From Candidatus Nanopelagicus hibericus (GTDB taxonomy: Bacteria; Actinomycetota; Actinomycetes; Nanopelagicales; Nanopelagicaceae), in contig NZ_CP016771.1 of assembly GCF_002288005.1 (NCBI RefSeq), positions 620,001-684,000 of the forward strand: DNA of 64,000 bases. Direction: 5' to 3'. The notes beneath the pieces were generated by a model that was not told the DNA's origin, did not search any database, and saw only the letters and a list, made by a program, of their open reading frames with translations. Shown here one piece after another: positions 24,538 through 32,028 of this stretch (position 1 is its first letter; the number at the start of each line of letters is the position of its first letter). Made by a program: the position numbers and the translations under genes.

Positions 24538-24543
24538 GGAACG

Positions 24544-24573
24544 ATCATAACGCATAACAGTATATTTATGCAA
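24544..24573 (-). promoter_or_regulatory. Promoter of argC (-35 TTGCAT, -10 TATGAT, leaderless)
   Basis: TTGCAT at 24568-24573, an 18-base spacer, and TATGAT at 24544-24549, exactly 6 bases before the argC ATG. The -35 hexamer lies inside the ArgR operator palindrome. Confidence 0.55.
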
Positions 24574-24585
24574 ATGTTTGCATAA
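24566..24585. promoter_or_regulatory. ArgR operator (ARG box)
   Basis: Plus-strand TTATGCAAATGTTTGCATAA is a 20-base near-perfect palindrome with arms TTATGCAAA and TTTGCATAA. It fits the ARG-box consensus TNTGNATWWWWATNCANA at most fixed positions. It covers the argC -35 box and argR is in the same operon. A weaker half-site-like TTATGCGTTATGA stretch lies between it and the start codon, over the -10. Confidence 0.7.
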
Positions 24586-24592
24586 TTATACA

Positions 24593-27052
24593 TTAAGAAC
24601 GCAATACCACCCCACAGGACCTAGCTGCCGCAGCTACTGCAGCATCCCGATAGCCAGCTACTTCATCAGCTGTGAGGGTGCGATCTGATGCCCGAAAGGA
24701 AAGCGTGAAAGCTAATGAAACTTTACCCTCACCAATTTGATCGTATCTATCAAACAATAAAATTGACTCCAGTAGGTTGCCCGCACCGGAACGCAATGCT
24801 TTTTCAACTTCAGCCGCTGCAACATCCTTATTCACTATTAACGCAATATCTTGCACAGTTGCGGGTTGGTTCCAAATTGATGGTGCTTTTGTGGTTTGAG
24901 CACTTGGAAGTTCACTTAAGATCACTGCAAAAGCACAGGTGCGCTCCGGAAGATCAAGTGATGAGATCACCCTCGGATGCAATTCACCCGCATGCGCAAT
25001 TGGCTTTCCGCCAACTCTTATCTCTGCACACCTACCTGGATGCCAAGGTGCTAGCGAACTACTGACAACTTCAAAATCATTACCGGTAGATTCAACAATT
25101 TCGATTGCTTTCGCGATCGCATCGCTCCAAAAGAATTTAACTCCTTTGCCCTGCCAATTAGATAGGAGTGCCTCACCCGCAACTACTGCGCCGATAAAGA
25201 GCATCTGCTTTGGGACCCCTGAATAAATAGCGTCAATACTCTTGGCAGAAGGCCTTCTACTTGTTTCTGGCATTACTGCTCTATTTAATGTGGAGGTATT
25301 TCTAAAGACAGATCCAATTTCAAAGATTGCAAGATCTTTCACACCTCTACTCACATTTCGCTCCAAGGTAGTGAGTAACCCGGGTAGTAAATGAGTACGC
25401 AGCAATGGTGTCTCGGCAGAGATAGGGTTTGCAATCTTGAATGACTTTGCTCGATCTCCTGTGAAGCCCAGTAAATCAACCAACTCCTGAGATACAAATG
25501 GATAGTTAATAACCTCTGAAAAACCTTGATTGGCCAACATTTGTGCAACTTGGCGCTTACGTTGTTGCATTTTATTCAGAGCGCCACCAGTTTTGCCTAT
25601 TGGCAATCTAGATGCAATAAGTTGATAACCATTTAATCTAGCAATCTCTTCCGCAAAATCTGCCATGCTATTTAAATCTGGACGCCAAGTTGGGATTTCA
25701 ATTGCAATCAAGTCACCGCTGCCACTTACCTTGCAACCAATCGATGTCAGAGAATCTTTAACTTGCTTTATCGAGTATGAGTAACCAATGAATTTAGATA
25801 CTTTTGCAATGCTAACTTTTAATTTACGTTTCTTGATCGGCGCACCACCGATTGAGCTGCCCACATACTTTGCCTCTGCAAGATCGACTAGCAAATTGAC
25901 CGCTCTAGCTGAAGCGATTTCAGCCATCATTGGATCAGTGTTTCGTTCGATTCTGCGTGATGCCTCACTAGAAAGTTTGTGTGAGCGAGAGTTTCTCGCA
26001 ACGCTAATCGGATCAAAATGGGCTGCTTCAAGTGCAATTCTATTTGTTGTAGATGACACCTCTGAAGCTAGGCCTCCCATAGTGCCCGCCAATGCGAGTG
26101 GTGCTTTGCTATCACATATCAATAAATTATCTGAATCTAAATCACGATCTACTTTGTCTAATGTGGTCAATCTTTTGAATTTACCTGCCCGCACAACACG
26201 TAAACCACCAACCACCATGTCTGCATCAAAGGCATGCAGTGGTTGGCCTAACTCCAACATTACATAATTAGTTATATCAACAGCCAATGAAATTGACCGC
26301 ATACCGCATTTTTCTATCCGTCGTTGCATCCATATCGGTGTTGGTTTTTTCATATTTACATTTTCAATGGTTCGAATGTATATTTGATCCGCACCAGTTT
26401 TATCTTCAATCTTTACCGAGACCGCTTTGCTGGTTTTAACCGGTTTGAATTGCTTGGAAATTTTGAGGTCGGCTGGATCCACGAACTTACACTTTAAGGA
26501 ACCGGCCAATTCTCTGGCCAGACCTCGTACCGACATTGCATATCCTCGATCTGGATTGATTGCGATATCAAAAACAACATCTGATATATCAAGTAGCTTG
26601 ATCGCATCATTTCCGATTTCTCCTTGAGGCAACACAATAATGCCAGCATGTTCATCGCTGATACCCAATTCTTTGGCAGAACAAATCATGCCATCACTTA
26701 ATCTGCCATAGGTTTGTCGAGCAGAAATCGCAAAATTTCCAGGTAATACAGCGCCGGGAAGTGCCACCACAACTAGATCATTTACTTTGAAGTTTCTTGC
26801 TCCGCAAATGACATACCTGATTTGTTTATCGCCAAGATCAAGGCCCACATAACGAATAGGTTTCCTATTTTCTGGAAGCTCCTCAATTGATTTTACCTTG
26901 CCAACTAAAATCGGCCCCTTCAAATTTTGACCTTGCCGATCGATAGCCTCAACTTCAAATCCAACATTGACAAAGGCCTGGGCAATTTGATCGGTAGTAA
27001 TTTTTGGCGGTAATTTCACATATTCGCTCAACCAACTTAATGGGACTTTCAT
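24593..27052 (-). CDS. pheT: Phenylalanyl-tRNA synthetase beta subunit
   Basis: Beta subunit of the (alpha-beta)2 enzyme that charges tRNA-Phe. 819 residues: an N-terminal tRNA-binding OB fold (about 40-150), B3/B4 editing domain, B5 domain, class II-like core and a C-terminal ferredoxin-like anticodon-binding domain with FTLSFRASDRTLT. It overlaps pheS by 4 bases. The stop is followed after 7 bases by the argC operator. Confidence 0.96.
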   Translation of the reverse strand: MKVPLSWLSEYVKLPPKITTDQIAQAFVNVGFEVEAIDRQGQNLKGPILVGKVKSIEELPENRKPIRYVGLDLGDKQIRYVICGARNFKVNDLVVVALPGAVLPGNFAISARQTYGRLSDGMICSAKELGISDEHAGIIVLPQGEIGNDAIKLLDISDVVFDIAINPDRGYAMSVRGLARELAGSLKCKFVDPADLKISKQFKPVKTSKAVSVKIEDKTGADQIYIRTIENVNMKKPTPIWMQRRIEKCGMRSISLAVDITNYVMLELGQPLHAFDADMVVGGLRVVRAGKFKRLTTLDKVDRDLDSDNLLICDSKAPLALAGTMGGLASEVSSTTNRIALEAAHFDPISVARNSRSHKLSSEASRRIERNTDPMMAEIASARAVNLLVDLAEAKYVGSSIGGAPIKKRKLKVSIAKVSKFIGYSYSIKQVKDSLTSIGCKVSGSGDLIAIEIPTWRPDLNSMADFAEEIARLNGYQLIASRLPIGKTGGALNKMQQRKRQVAQMLANQGFSEVINYPFVSQELVDLLGFTGDRAKSFKIANPISAETPLLRTHLLPGLLTTLERNVSRGVKDLAIFEIGSVFRNTSTLNRAVMPETSRRPSAKSIDAIYSGVPKQMLFIGAVVAGEALLSNWQGKGVKFFWSDAIAKAIEIVESTGNDFEVVSSSLAPWHPGRCAEIRVGGKPIAHAGELHPRVISSLDLPERTCAFAVILSELPSAQTTKAPSIWNQPATVQDIALIVNKDVAAAEVEKALRSGAGNLLESILLFDRYDQIGEGKVSLAFTLSFRASDRTLTADEVAGYRDAAVAAAARSCGVVLRS

Positions 27053-28065
27053 TTATTACCAACTCCGAAACTTTGTGTGAATCGAACATCACCCTCAACG
27101 ATGTCATGCATATCATTGATGCCATGTTTGACCATAAGGGTTCTTTCTAATCCCATTCCAAATGCAAAACCCGAGAATTTTTTAGTATCAATTCCACAAC
27201 CTATTAGAACCTTCTCATTCACCATTCCGCATCCGCCCCATTCAATCCAACGGCCGTTGAAAAACACATCTACCTCAGCGGATGGCTCAGTGAACGGAAA
27301 AAAAGATGGGCGTAATCTTGTTTTAACATTCTCACCAAAAATAGATTTAGCAAAAAAGTCCAAGGTGCCCTTTAAATCTGCCATGGTTATATTTTCATCA
27401 ACAACTAAACCCTCCACCTGGTGAAAAACTGGCGTGTGGGTAGCATCTAACTCATCCGAGCGGTACGTCTTCCCTGGACAAATTACATATATGGGGGGTT
27501 TTTCATCAAGCATAGTTCTAATTTGCACCGGAGATGTGTGGGTGCGTAAAACCAGATTTGCATCTAACGGCTCAACGAAAAAAGTATCCTGCATTGTTCG
27601 AGCTGGATGGTCGGCTGGAATATTTAGAGCGTCAAAATTAAGCCATGCAGACTCCAGCTCGGGTCCTTCAGCCACCTTGTATCCAAGGCCGATGAACAAA
27701 TCATTTATTTCATTGGTCAAAATTGTTAAAGGATGAAGTCCACCTTTTAATGTTCTGCGGCCAGGTAGAGTTACATCTACTCTCTCGGTTAATAAGACTT
27801 CTGTATCACGAACTTCAGACAATTCAACACTTTTCTTTTCAAAGGCTTGATTGATTTGGGCTCGAGCCGATCCGATCAATTTTCCAAACTCTGCTCGCTG
27901 GGATTGATCAATTGACGCCAATAGTTGATTTGCCTTCGCAAGTGGTGATTTATCTCCAACAAAATCTATCTTTATTTGCTTCATCGCATCTAAATTGACC
28001 GCTGAAGCAATTGCACTAAGCGCAGAAGCTAAATCACGATTTATTTGGGCTTGATCTAAAGACAT
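27049..28065 (-). CDS. pheS: Phenylalanyl-tRNA synthetase alpha subunit
   Basis: Catalytic alpha subunit. 338 residues: N-terminal coiled coil and class II core with motif 2 region LRTHTSPVQIRTM, motif 3 FGMGLERTLMVKHGI and the phenylalanine-site FPFTEPSAEVDV segment. It starts 15 bases after the methyltransferase gene. Confidence 0.96.
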   Translation of the reverse strand: MSLDQAQINRDLASALSAIASAVNLDAMKQIKIDFVGDKSPLAKANQLLASIDQSQRAEFGKLIGSARAQINQAFEKKSVELSEVRDTEVLLTERVDVTLPGRRTLKGGLHPLTILTNEINDLFIGLGYKVAEGPELESAWLNFDALNIPADHPARTMQDTFFVEPLDANLVLRTHTSPVQIRTMLDEKPPIYVICPGKTYRSDELDATHTPVFHQVEGLVVDENITMADLKGTLDFFAKSIFGENVKTRLRPSFFPFTEPSAEVDVFFNGRWIEWGGCGMVNEKVLIGCGIDTKKFSGFAFGMGLERTLMVKHGINDMHDIVEGDVRFTQSFGVGNK

Positions 28066-28080
28066 AATGCGCTAAGTCTA

Positions 28081-28893
28081 TTAGTAGAGCCCCACGGAAT
28101 GTAGGACAATTGCCGCAGCACTTGCCACATTTAATGATTCTGCAAAGCCTTTCATCGGGATAGCAACCTTAACTAGTTCAGATGGCAGGGTGGGTAAACC
28201 TCTAGCTTCATTTCCGAAAAGCCAACCCGATGGTTGTTTTGAAACCCTACTAACAAATGAGCTGTTGAAACTTTCTTCTCCTTCACCAGTTAACGCATAA
28301 AGTGGCAGGTTATTCACCCCTGCTTGGTTAATGAACTCATCAATATTGACATCTGTTACTGCCGGTATGTGCCACAACGAACCTACTGTTGACCGTACAG
28401 TTTTTGGGTTAAAAATGTCGACACTGTCAGATGAGAAGACAACTGCATCAAAACCACAAGCATCAGCGGTTCTAATAACTGTCCCGGCATTACCTGGATC
28501 TTGAATTTGCCAAAAGTAAGCAATCTTATTGGGCTTACTCGCCCATAAATCCGATAACTTCATAGATTTTGAGGAACACAGTGCAATTATTCCCTGTGGA
28601 GATTCTGAATCTGCCATTGCAGTCATTACCTGATCTGAAACCATTATCAGTTCATATTTCTCTAAGTTCGCAGATGATATTTCTTGTTGCAATTTTAATA
28701 ATCCAGACTCAGTAACATAAACATGCTTCACTGCAAGTCCGGCAATTAATTTAGAGGTTAGTGCTTCTCGAACTGTTTGTATTCCTTCGGCAATGAACGC
28801 GCTTTCTGTTTCACGATTTTTTTTGCCCCTGGGACCAGTAAGAGCCTTAACTCGCTCAATGTGAGGCGAATTAAGGCTCGTAATGTTTTCCAT
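28081..28893 (-). CDS. TrmH/SpoU-family RNA 2'-O-methyltransferase
   Basis: SPOUT-class ribose methyltransferase acting on rRNA or tRNA; the target base is not evident. 270 residues: an N-terminal substrate-binding domain (1-115) and a knotted C-terminal domain with the three SpoU motifs QDPGNAGTVIRTADACGFD, GWLFGNEARGLP and IPMKGFAESLNVASAAAI. A gene of this kind between rplT and pheS is usual in actinobacteria. Confidence 0.92.
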   Translation of the reverse strand: MENITSLNSPHIERVKALTGPRGKKNRETESAFIAEGIQTVREALTSKLIAGLAVKHVYVTESGLLKLQQEISSANLEKYELIMVSDQVMTAMADSESPQGIIALCSSKSMKLSDLWASKPNKIAYFWQIQDPGNAGTVIRTADACGFDAVVFSSDSVDIFNPKTVRSTVGSLWHIPAVTDVNIDEFINQAGVNNLPLYALTGEGEESFNSSFVSRVSKQPSGWLFGNEARGLPTLPSELVKVAIPMKGFAESLNVASAAAIVLHSVGLY

Positions 28894-28918
28894 CGATAAC
28901 TACTCGGTTAAAGATGTT

Positions 28919-29281
28919 TTAAGCTGTTACAACATTTTTGCGGGCAATCTCAACTAATTTTGAGAATGCTACCGGGTCATTTGTTGCCAATTCAGATAGC
29001 ACTCTGCGATCCACTTCAATGCCAGCAATCTTTAAACCTTGAATTAAACGGTTGTAAGTCATGCCGTTTGCCCGGGCAGCTGCATTGATTCGTTGAATCC
29101 AAAGTCGACGGAAGTCACCTTTTTTATCTTTACGATCGTTGAACGCATAAACAAGTGAGTGAGTAACCTGTTCTTTTGCCTTTGAAAATAGACGTGAACG
29201 TTGACCGCGATAACCTGCAGCTCGTTCTAGAGTTGTACGGCGCTTCTTCGCCGCATGTACACCACGTTTTACTCTTGCCAT
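28919..29281 (-). CDS. rplT: Ribosomal protein L20
   Basis: Primary 23S-binding protein of the 50S subunit. 120 residues with the basic [15 protein letters not shown] start and the [14 protein letters not shown] core. AAGGAGAAG lies just before the ATG. Third gene of infC-rpmI-rplT. Confidence 0.97.
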   Translation of the reverse strand: MARVKRGVHAAKKRRTTLERAAGYRGQRSRLFSKAKEQVTHSLVYAFNDRKDKKGDFRRLWIQRINAAARANGMTYNRLIQGLKIAGIEVDRRVLSELATNDPVAFSKLVEIARKNVVTA

Positions 29282-29292
29282 TATCTTCTCCT

Positions 29293-29490
29293 TTACTTCA
29301 AACCGAGCATGCGCTTTGCGGCAAATGCATTTGGCGCTTTAGCTGCCACATCACCAGTTAGGCGACGGGTTAATCTTGAAGATTTTCGTTCAAGCAGGTG
29401 GCGTTTGCCAGCACGCTCGTGCATGATCTTTCCTGATCCAGTAACGCGAAAGCGCTTCTTCGCTCCACTATGTGTCTTCATCTTTGGCAT
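29293..29490 (-). CDS. rpmI: Ribosomal protein L35
   Basis: 65-residue very basic protein beginning [20 protein letters not shown], as expected. AGGAGG lies 8 bases before the ATG. It starts directly after the infC stop codon. Confidence 0.97.
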   Translation of the reverse strand: MPKMKTHSGAKKRFRVTGSGKIMHERAGKRHLLERKSSRLTRRLTGDVAAKAPNAFAAKRMLGLK

Positions 29491-30084
29491 TTACTTACCT
29501 CCTGTTGATTTTGCTGCTAAATCCATTTTTTCTTTCACTGGTGCTTTTGGTGCTGCCTTTTTAGTAGCACCTGATTTCTTAGCTGGCCCTAGTACCATTG
29601 TCATATTGCGGCCTTCTTGTTTTGCCGCAAACTCCACAATCGATACTTCAGAAAGCTCCTCAGCGATCTTTTGTAGTAATCGATATCCCATCTCTGGTCT
29701 GGATTGCTCCCGACCACGAAACTGAATTGTTACCTTCACTTTATCCCCACCTGCCAAAAATCGCTCTATATGGTTACGTTTTGTTTCGTAATCATGTGGT
29801 TCGATACTTGGTCGAAGTCGCATCTCTTTCACAACAATATGTGTCTGATTCTGCCTAGCTTCCCGAGCCTTCTGCGCAATTTCGTATTTGTATTTACCAA
29901 AATCCATAATTTTGCAGACCGGAGGATTTGCATCTGGTGAAATCTCAACTAGATCTAAACCGATCTCTTCTGAGAGTTTAAGCGCTTTATCTATTGCAGT
30001 TACGCCCAACTGTTCACCGTCATAGCCAATCAACCGAACTTCAGGAACGCGAATTCGATCATTGATACGTGGTTCTGTGCTGAT
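29491..30084 (-). CDS. infC: Translation initiation factor IF-3, probable ATC start
   Basis: IF-3 keeps subunits apart and proofreads start codons. With conventional starts the first usable codon is a TTG at 30033, which would delete the conserved N-terminus. In the same frame upstream the sequence reads [17 protein letters not shown], the family N-terminus. An ideal AAGGAG lies 5 bases before the ATC at 30084. Total 197 residues: N-domain with YDGEQLGV, linker, C-domain with [16 protein letters not shown], and a basic Lys/Ala tail. Non-AUG starts that allow IF-3 autoregulation are known for infC (AUU in E. coli). Confidence 0.9.
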   Translation of the reverse strand: MSTEPRINDRIRVPEVRLIGYDGEQLGVTAIDKALKLSEEIGLDLVEISPDANPPVCKIMDFGKYKYEIAQKAREARQNQTHIVVKEMRLRPSIEPHDYETKRNHIERFLAGGDKVKVTIQFRGREQSRPEMGYRLLQKIAEELSEVSIVEFAAKQEGRNMTMVLGPAKKSGATKKAAPKAPVKEKMDLAAKSTGGK

Positions 30085-30407
30085 AAGTTCTCCTTGCTGC
30101 TTCGCTAGATTGATAATTGACTACACAAGCGAAAACAGCCGCACTTCTTAACGAAGCAACCAGTTCGCCGAAGCGAAGTAGGTGGGAGCGTATGCATCCA
30201 CTTGATGGGCAAATCATACATAAAGAGAATCAATGGCGGAAATTGAGCGTGGTGAATCAAACAAAATGTAAAAAATGGCAGAAATCTATCCATACCTACG
30301 GGTAATTTTTCCTTGTAGTTCTATTCTTTTTGGTTAACACCCACCCCCTTTGGGCAGCAAAGAGACCTGCCTCAAAATGAGTCAGGTTCAACTATCAAGG
30401 AGAAATA
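30085..30407. promoter_or_regulatory. Divergent infC / uraA regulatory region
   Basis: No gene in these 323 bases. The half nearest infC would be its mRNA leader. On the minus strand CGAAGCA, just before the Shine-Dalgarno (30097-30103), can pair with TGCTTCG at 30152-30158 or with CTTCGCT at 30172-30178, so alternative folds near the ribosome site are possible. The half nearest uraA holds its leader with hairpins and an AAGGAG site. I could not assign -10/-35 boxes for infC with confidence. Confidence 0.5.
30340..30407 (+). promoter_or_regulatory. uraA 5' leader with two mutually exclusive hairpins
   Basis: GGCAG (30353-30357) can pair with CTGCC (30367-30371), or ACCTGCCTCA (30365-30374) can pair with TGAGTCAGGT (30378-30387, one mismatch). 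Both use the same CTGCC. AAGGAG follows at 30398-30403, shortly before the ATG. The layout suggests translational control, perhaps by pyrimidines, but it matches no riboswitch or PyrR site that I recognise. Confidence 0.45.
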
Positions 30408-31664
30408 ATGCTTAGTTGGAAACTGCATGGAGATGGAAAACAGATACAACCTGGAGAGGTTGTATCGATTGATGAACGCCTATCTTGGCCACGTACCTTG
30501 GGCATGGGCCTTCAACACATTGTTGCAATGTTTGGTGCCACATTTTTAGTGCCAATCATTACTGGGTTTTCACCGACCACAACTCTCTTTTTCTCAGGTA
30601 TCGGAACAATTCTTTTCATAATAATTACGCAAAATAAACTTCCGAGTTATTTGGGTTCCTCATTCGCCTTCTTAGCACCAGTTGCCGCAGCAAAAACCTC
30701 GGGTGGAATACCTGCCGCATTAGGCGGAATTGTTGCTGCAGGCGTTTTGCTAGCAGTCGTTGGTTTTATTGCCAAAGCGGCAGGAACTGCCTGGATAGAT
30801 TCACTACTTCCACCAGTGGTTACCGGAACGATTGTTATGGTGATTGGGTTGAACTTAGCTGGTGCAGCAAAGAATGACTTTATGCAAGGGCAAAGAGTTG
30901 GTTTGATCACGCTCCTAGCAATCGGATTAATTTCCGCTTTCTTCCGAGGATTTCTCGGTCGAATTAGCATCTTTGCAGGTTTAGTAATTGGATATGCAGT
31001 CGCTGCATTGATGGGTGATGTGGATTTCACCGGTGTGGAAGCTGCAAGTTGGGTTGCCATGCCTTCATTTACATCTCCAACCTTTGATAGCAGCGCAATG
31101 TTACTTTTCTTGCCAGTTGTACTAGTTCTAATTGCCGAAAATGTTGGGCACGTTAAAGCGGTTGCCGCAATGACAGGGAAGAATCTTGATGACCAGATTG
31201 GCAACGCATTAATTGCAGATGGAGCAGCCACAACCCTGGCTGGTCTAGGTGGCGGTTCCGGAACAACTACATACGCTGAAAACATTGGCGTCATGGCGGC
31301 AAGTCGGGTGTACTCCACACTTGCTTACATCTTTGCTGGTGTTGGTGCAATTCTTTTGGCGCTATCTCCAAAATTCGGAGCAGTTCTATCTGCAACTCCT
31401 GCAGGGGTTAAGGGTGGAGTGACTGTTGCCTTGTTTGGGATGATCGGTGTATTGGGTGCAAGAATTTGGATAGATGGCAGAGTCAATTTTGCCAATCCAA
31501 TAAATCTATACATTGCGGCATCTTGTTTAATCATCGGTATCTCCGATATGTCCTGGACTCGGGGTGATTACACATTTAGTGGGATCATCAATGCAACTGT
31601 ACTTGCGGTATTTGGATATCAGATCCTTAACCGGATCGCCAAAGCAAGAGGTACTGGCAACTAG
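30408..31664 (+). CDS. uraA: Uracil permease, NCS2 family
   Basis: Membrane importer of uracil, probably by proton symport. 418 residues, about 14 transmembrane segments. It shows the QHIVAMFGATFLVP motif in the first segment, the FAFLAPVAAA half-helix region, the conserved AENVGHV segment and GGGSGTTTYAENIGVMAASRVYST, close to the UraA signature. Xanthine specificity cannot be excluded. It has a Shine-Dalgarno and a structured leader, and is followed by a hairpin terminator. Confidence 0.9.
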   Translation: MLSWKLHGDGKQIQPGEVVSIDERLSWPRTLGMGLQHIVAMFGATFLVPIITGFSPTTTLFFSGIGTILFIIITQNKLPSYLGSSFAFLAPVAAAKTSGGIPAALGGIVAAGVLLAVVGFIAKAAGTAWIDSLLPPVVTGTIVMVIGLNLAGAAKNDFMQGQRVGLITLLAIGLISAFFRGFLGRISIFAGLVIGYAVAALMGDVDFTGVEAASWVAMPSFTSPTFDSSAMLLFLPVVLVLIAENVGHVKAVAAMTGKNLDDQIGNALIADGAATTLAGLGGGSGTTTYAENIGVMAASRVYSTLAYIFAGVGAILLALSPKFGAVLSATPAGVKGGVTVALFGMIGVLGARIWIDGRVNFANPINLYIAASCLIIGISDMSWTRGDYTFSGIINATVLAVFGYQILNRIAKARGTGN

Positions 31665-31677
31665 AAAAGTACTTTTC

Positions 31678-31712
31678 AATGAGGTGGCTCACAAAAGGTG
31701 GACCACCTCATT
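31678..31712 (+). terminator. Terminator hairpin after uraA
   Basis: Perfect 10-bp arms AATGAGGTGG and CCACCTCATT with a 15-base loop, followed by a weak U-rich tail (GTGTTT). A second palindrome, GAAAAGTACTTTTC, sits just before it (31664-31677). Confidence 0.7.
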
Positions 31713-31743
31713 GTGTTTACTCGCTAAATTACAAGATTAAACA

Positions 31744-31749
31744 TAGGCT
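31744..31749 (+). promoter_or_regulatory. -10 element of the DUF3099 gene (leaderless type)
   Basis: TAGGCT, exactly 6 bases before the GTG start at 31756, no ribosome site between. Confidence 0.5.
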
Positions 31750-31755
31750 TATTGC

Positions 31756-32028
31756 GTGAGAAAAAAACAAGAAGCAACGCAATCGATTACCACCGCGCAA
31801 TCTGGGCTTTCGCTGGATCAAGCTGCCAGGCAGCGCAGGTATTTCATTTCGATGATGATTAGAACAGTGTGTTTTATTCTTACAGTTTTACTGCCAAGTC
31901 CATACCGTTGGATTGCCTTAGCTGGAGCACTCACGCTGCCTTATATTGCAGTTATTGCTGCCAATGCGGGACGAGAGACTATTAAGAAAGATGCAATCTT
32001 CTCACCTAAACGTAAAGGCTTAAATTAG
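31756..32028 (+). CDS. DUF3099 membrane protein
   Basis: 90 residues of a small actinobacterial family of unknown function. A soluble N-terminus with SITTAQSGLSLDQAARQRRY leads into two transmembrane helices (about 34-48 and 52-70) separated by a short PSPYRW turn, and a PYIAVIAANAGRE signature after the second. GTG start. Its last codons overlap the end of the converging ABC exporter gene by 9 bases. Confidence 0.85.
   Translation: MRKKQEATQSITTAQSGLSLDQAARQRRYFISMMIRTVCFILTVLLPSPYRWIALAGALTLPYIAVIAANAGRETIKKDAIFSPKRKGLN

Noticed and set aside
24585-24590. TATAAT as the -10 of argC
   Set aside because: It abuts the ArgR palindrome and would give a leader with no ribosome site, while TATGAT at 24544-24549 fits the 6-base leaderless spacing seen at other genes. 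It remains the alternative.
30340-30407. Known riboswitch or PyrR attenuator before uraA
   Set aside because: The hairpins do not show the conserved loop of PyrR sites or the core of any purine, preQ1, THF or related riboswitch that I recognise, so no named class is assigned.
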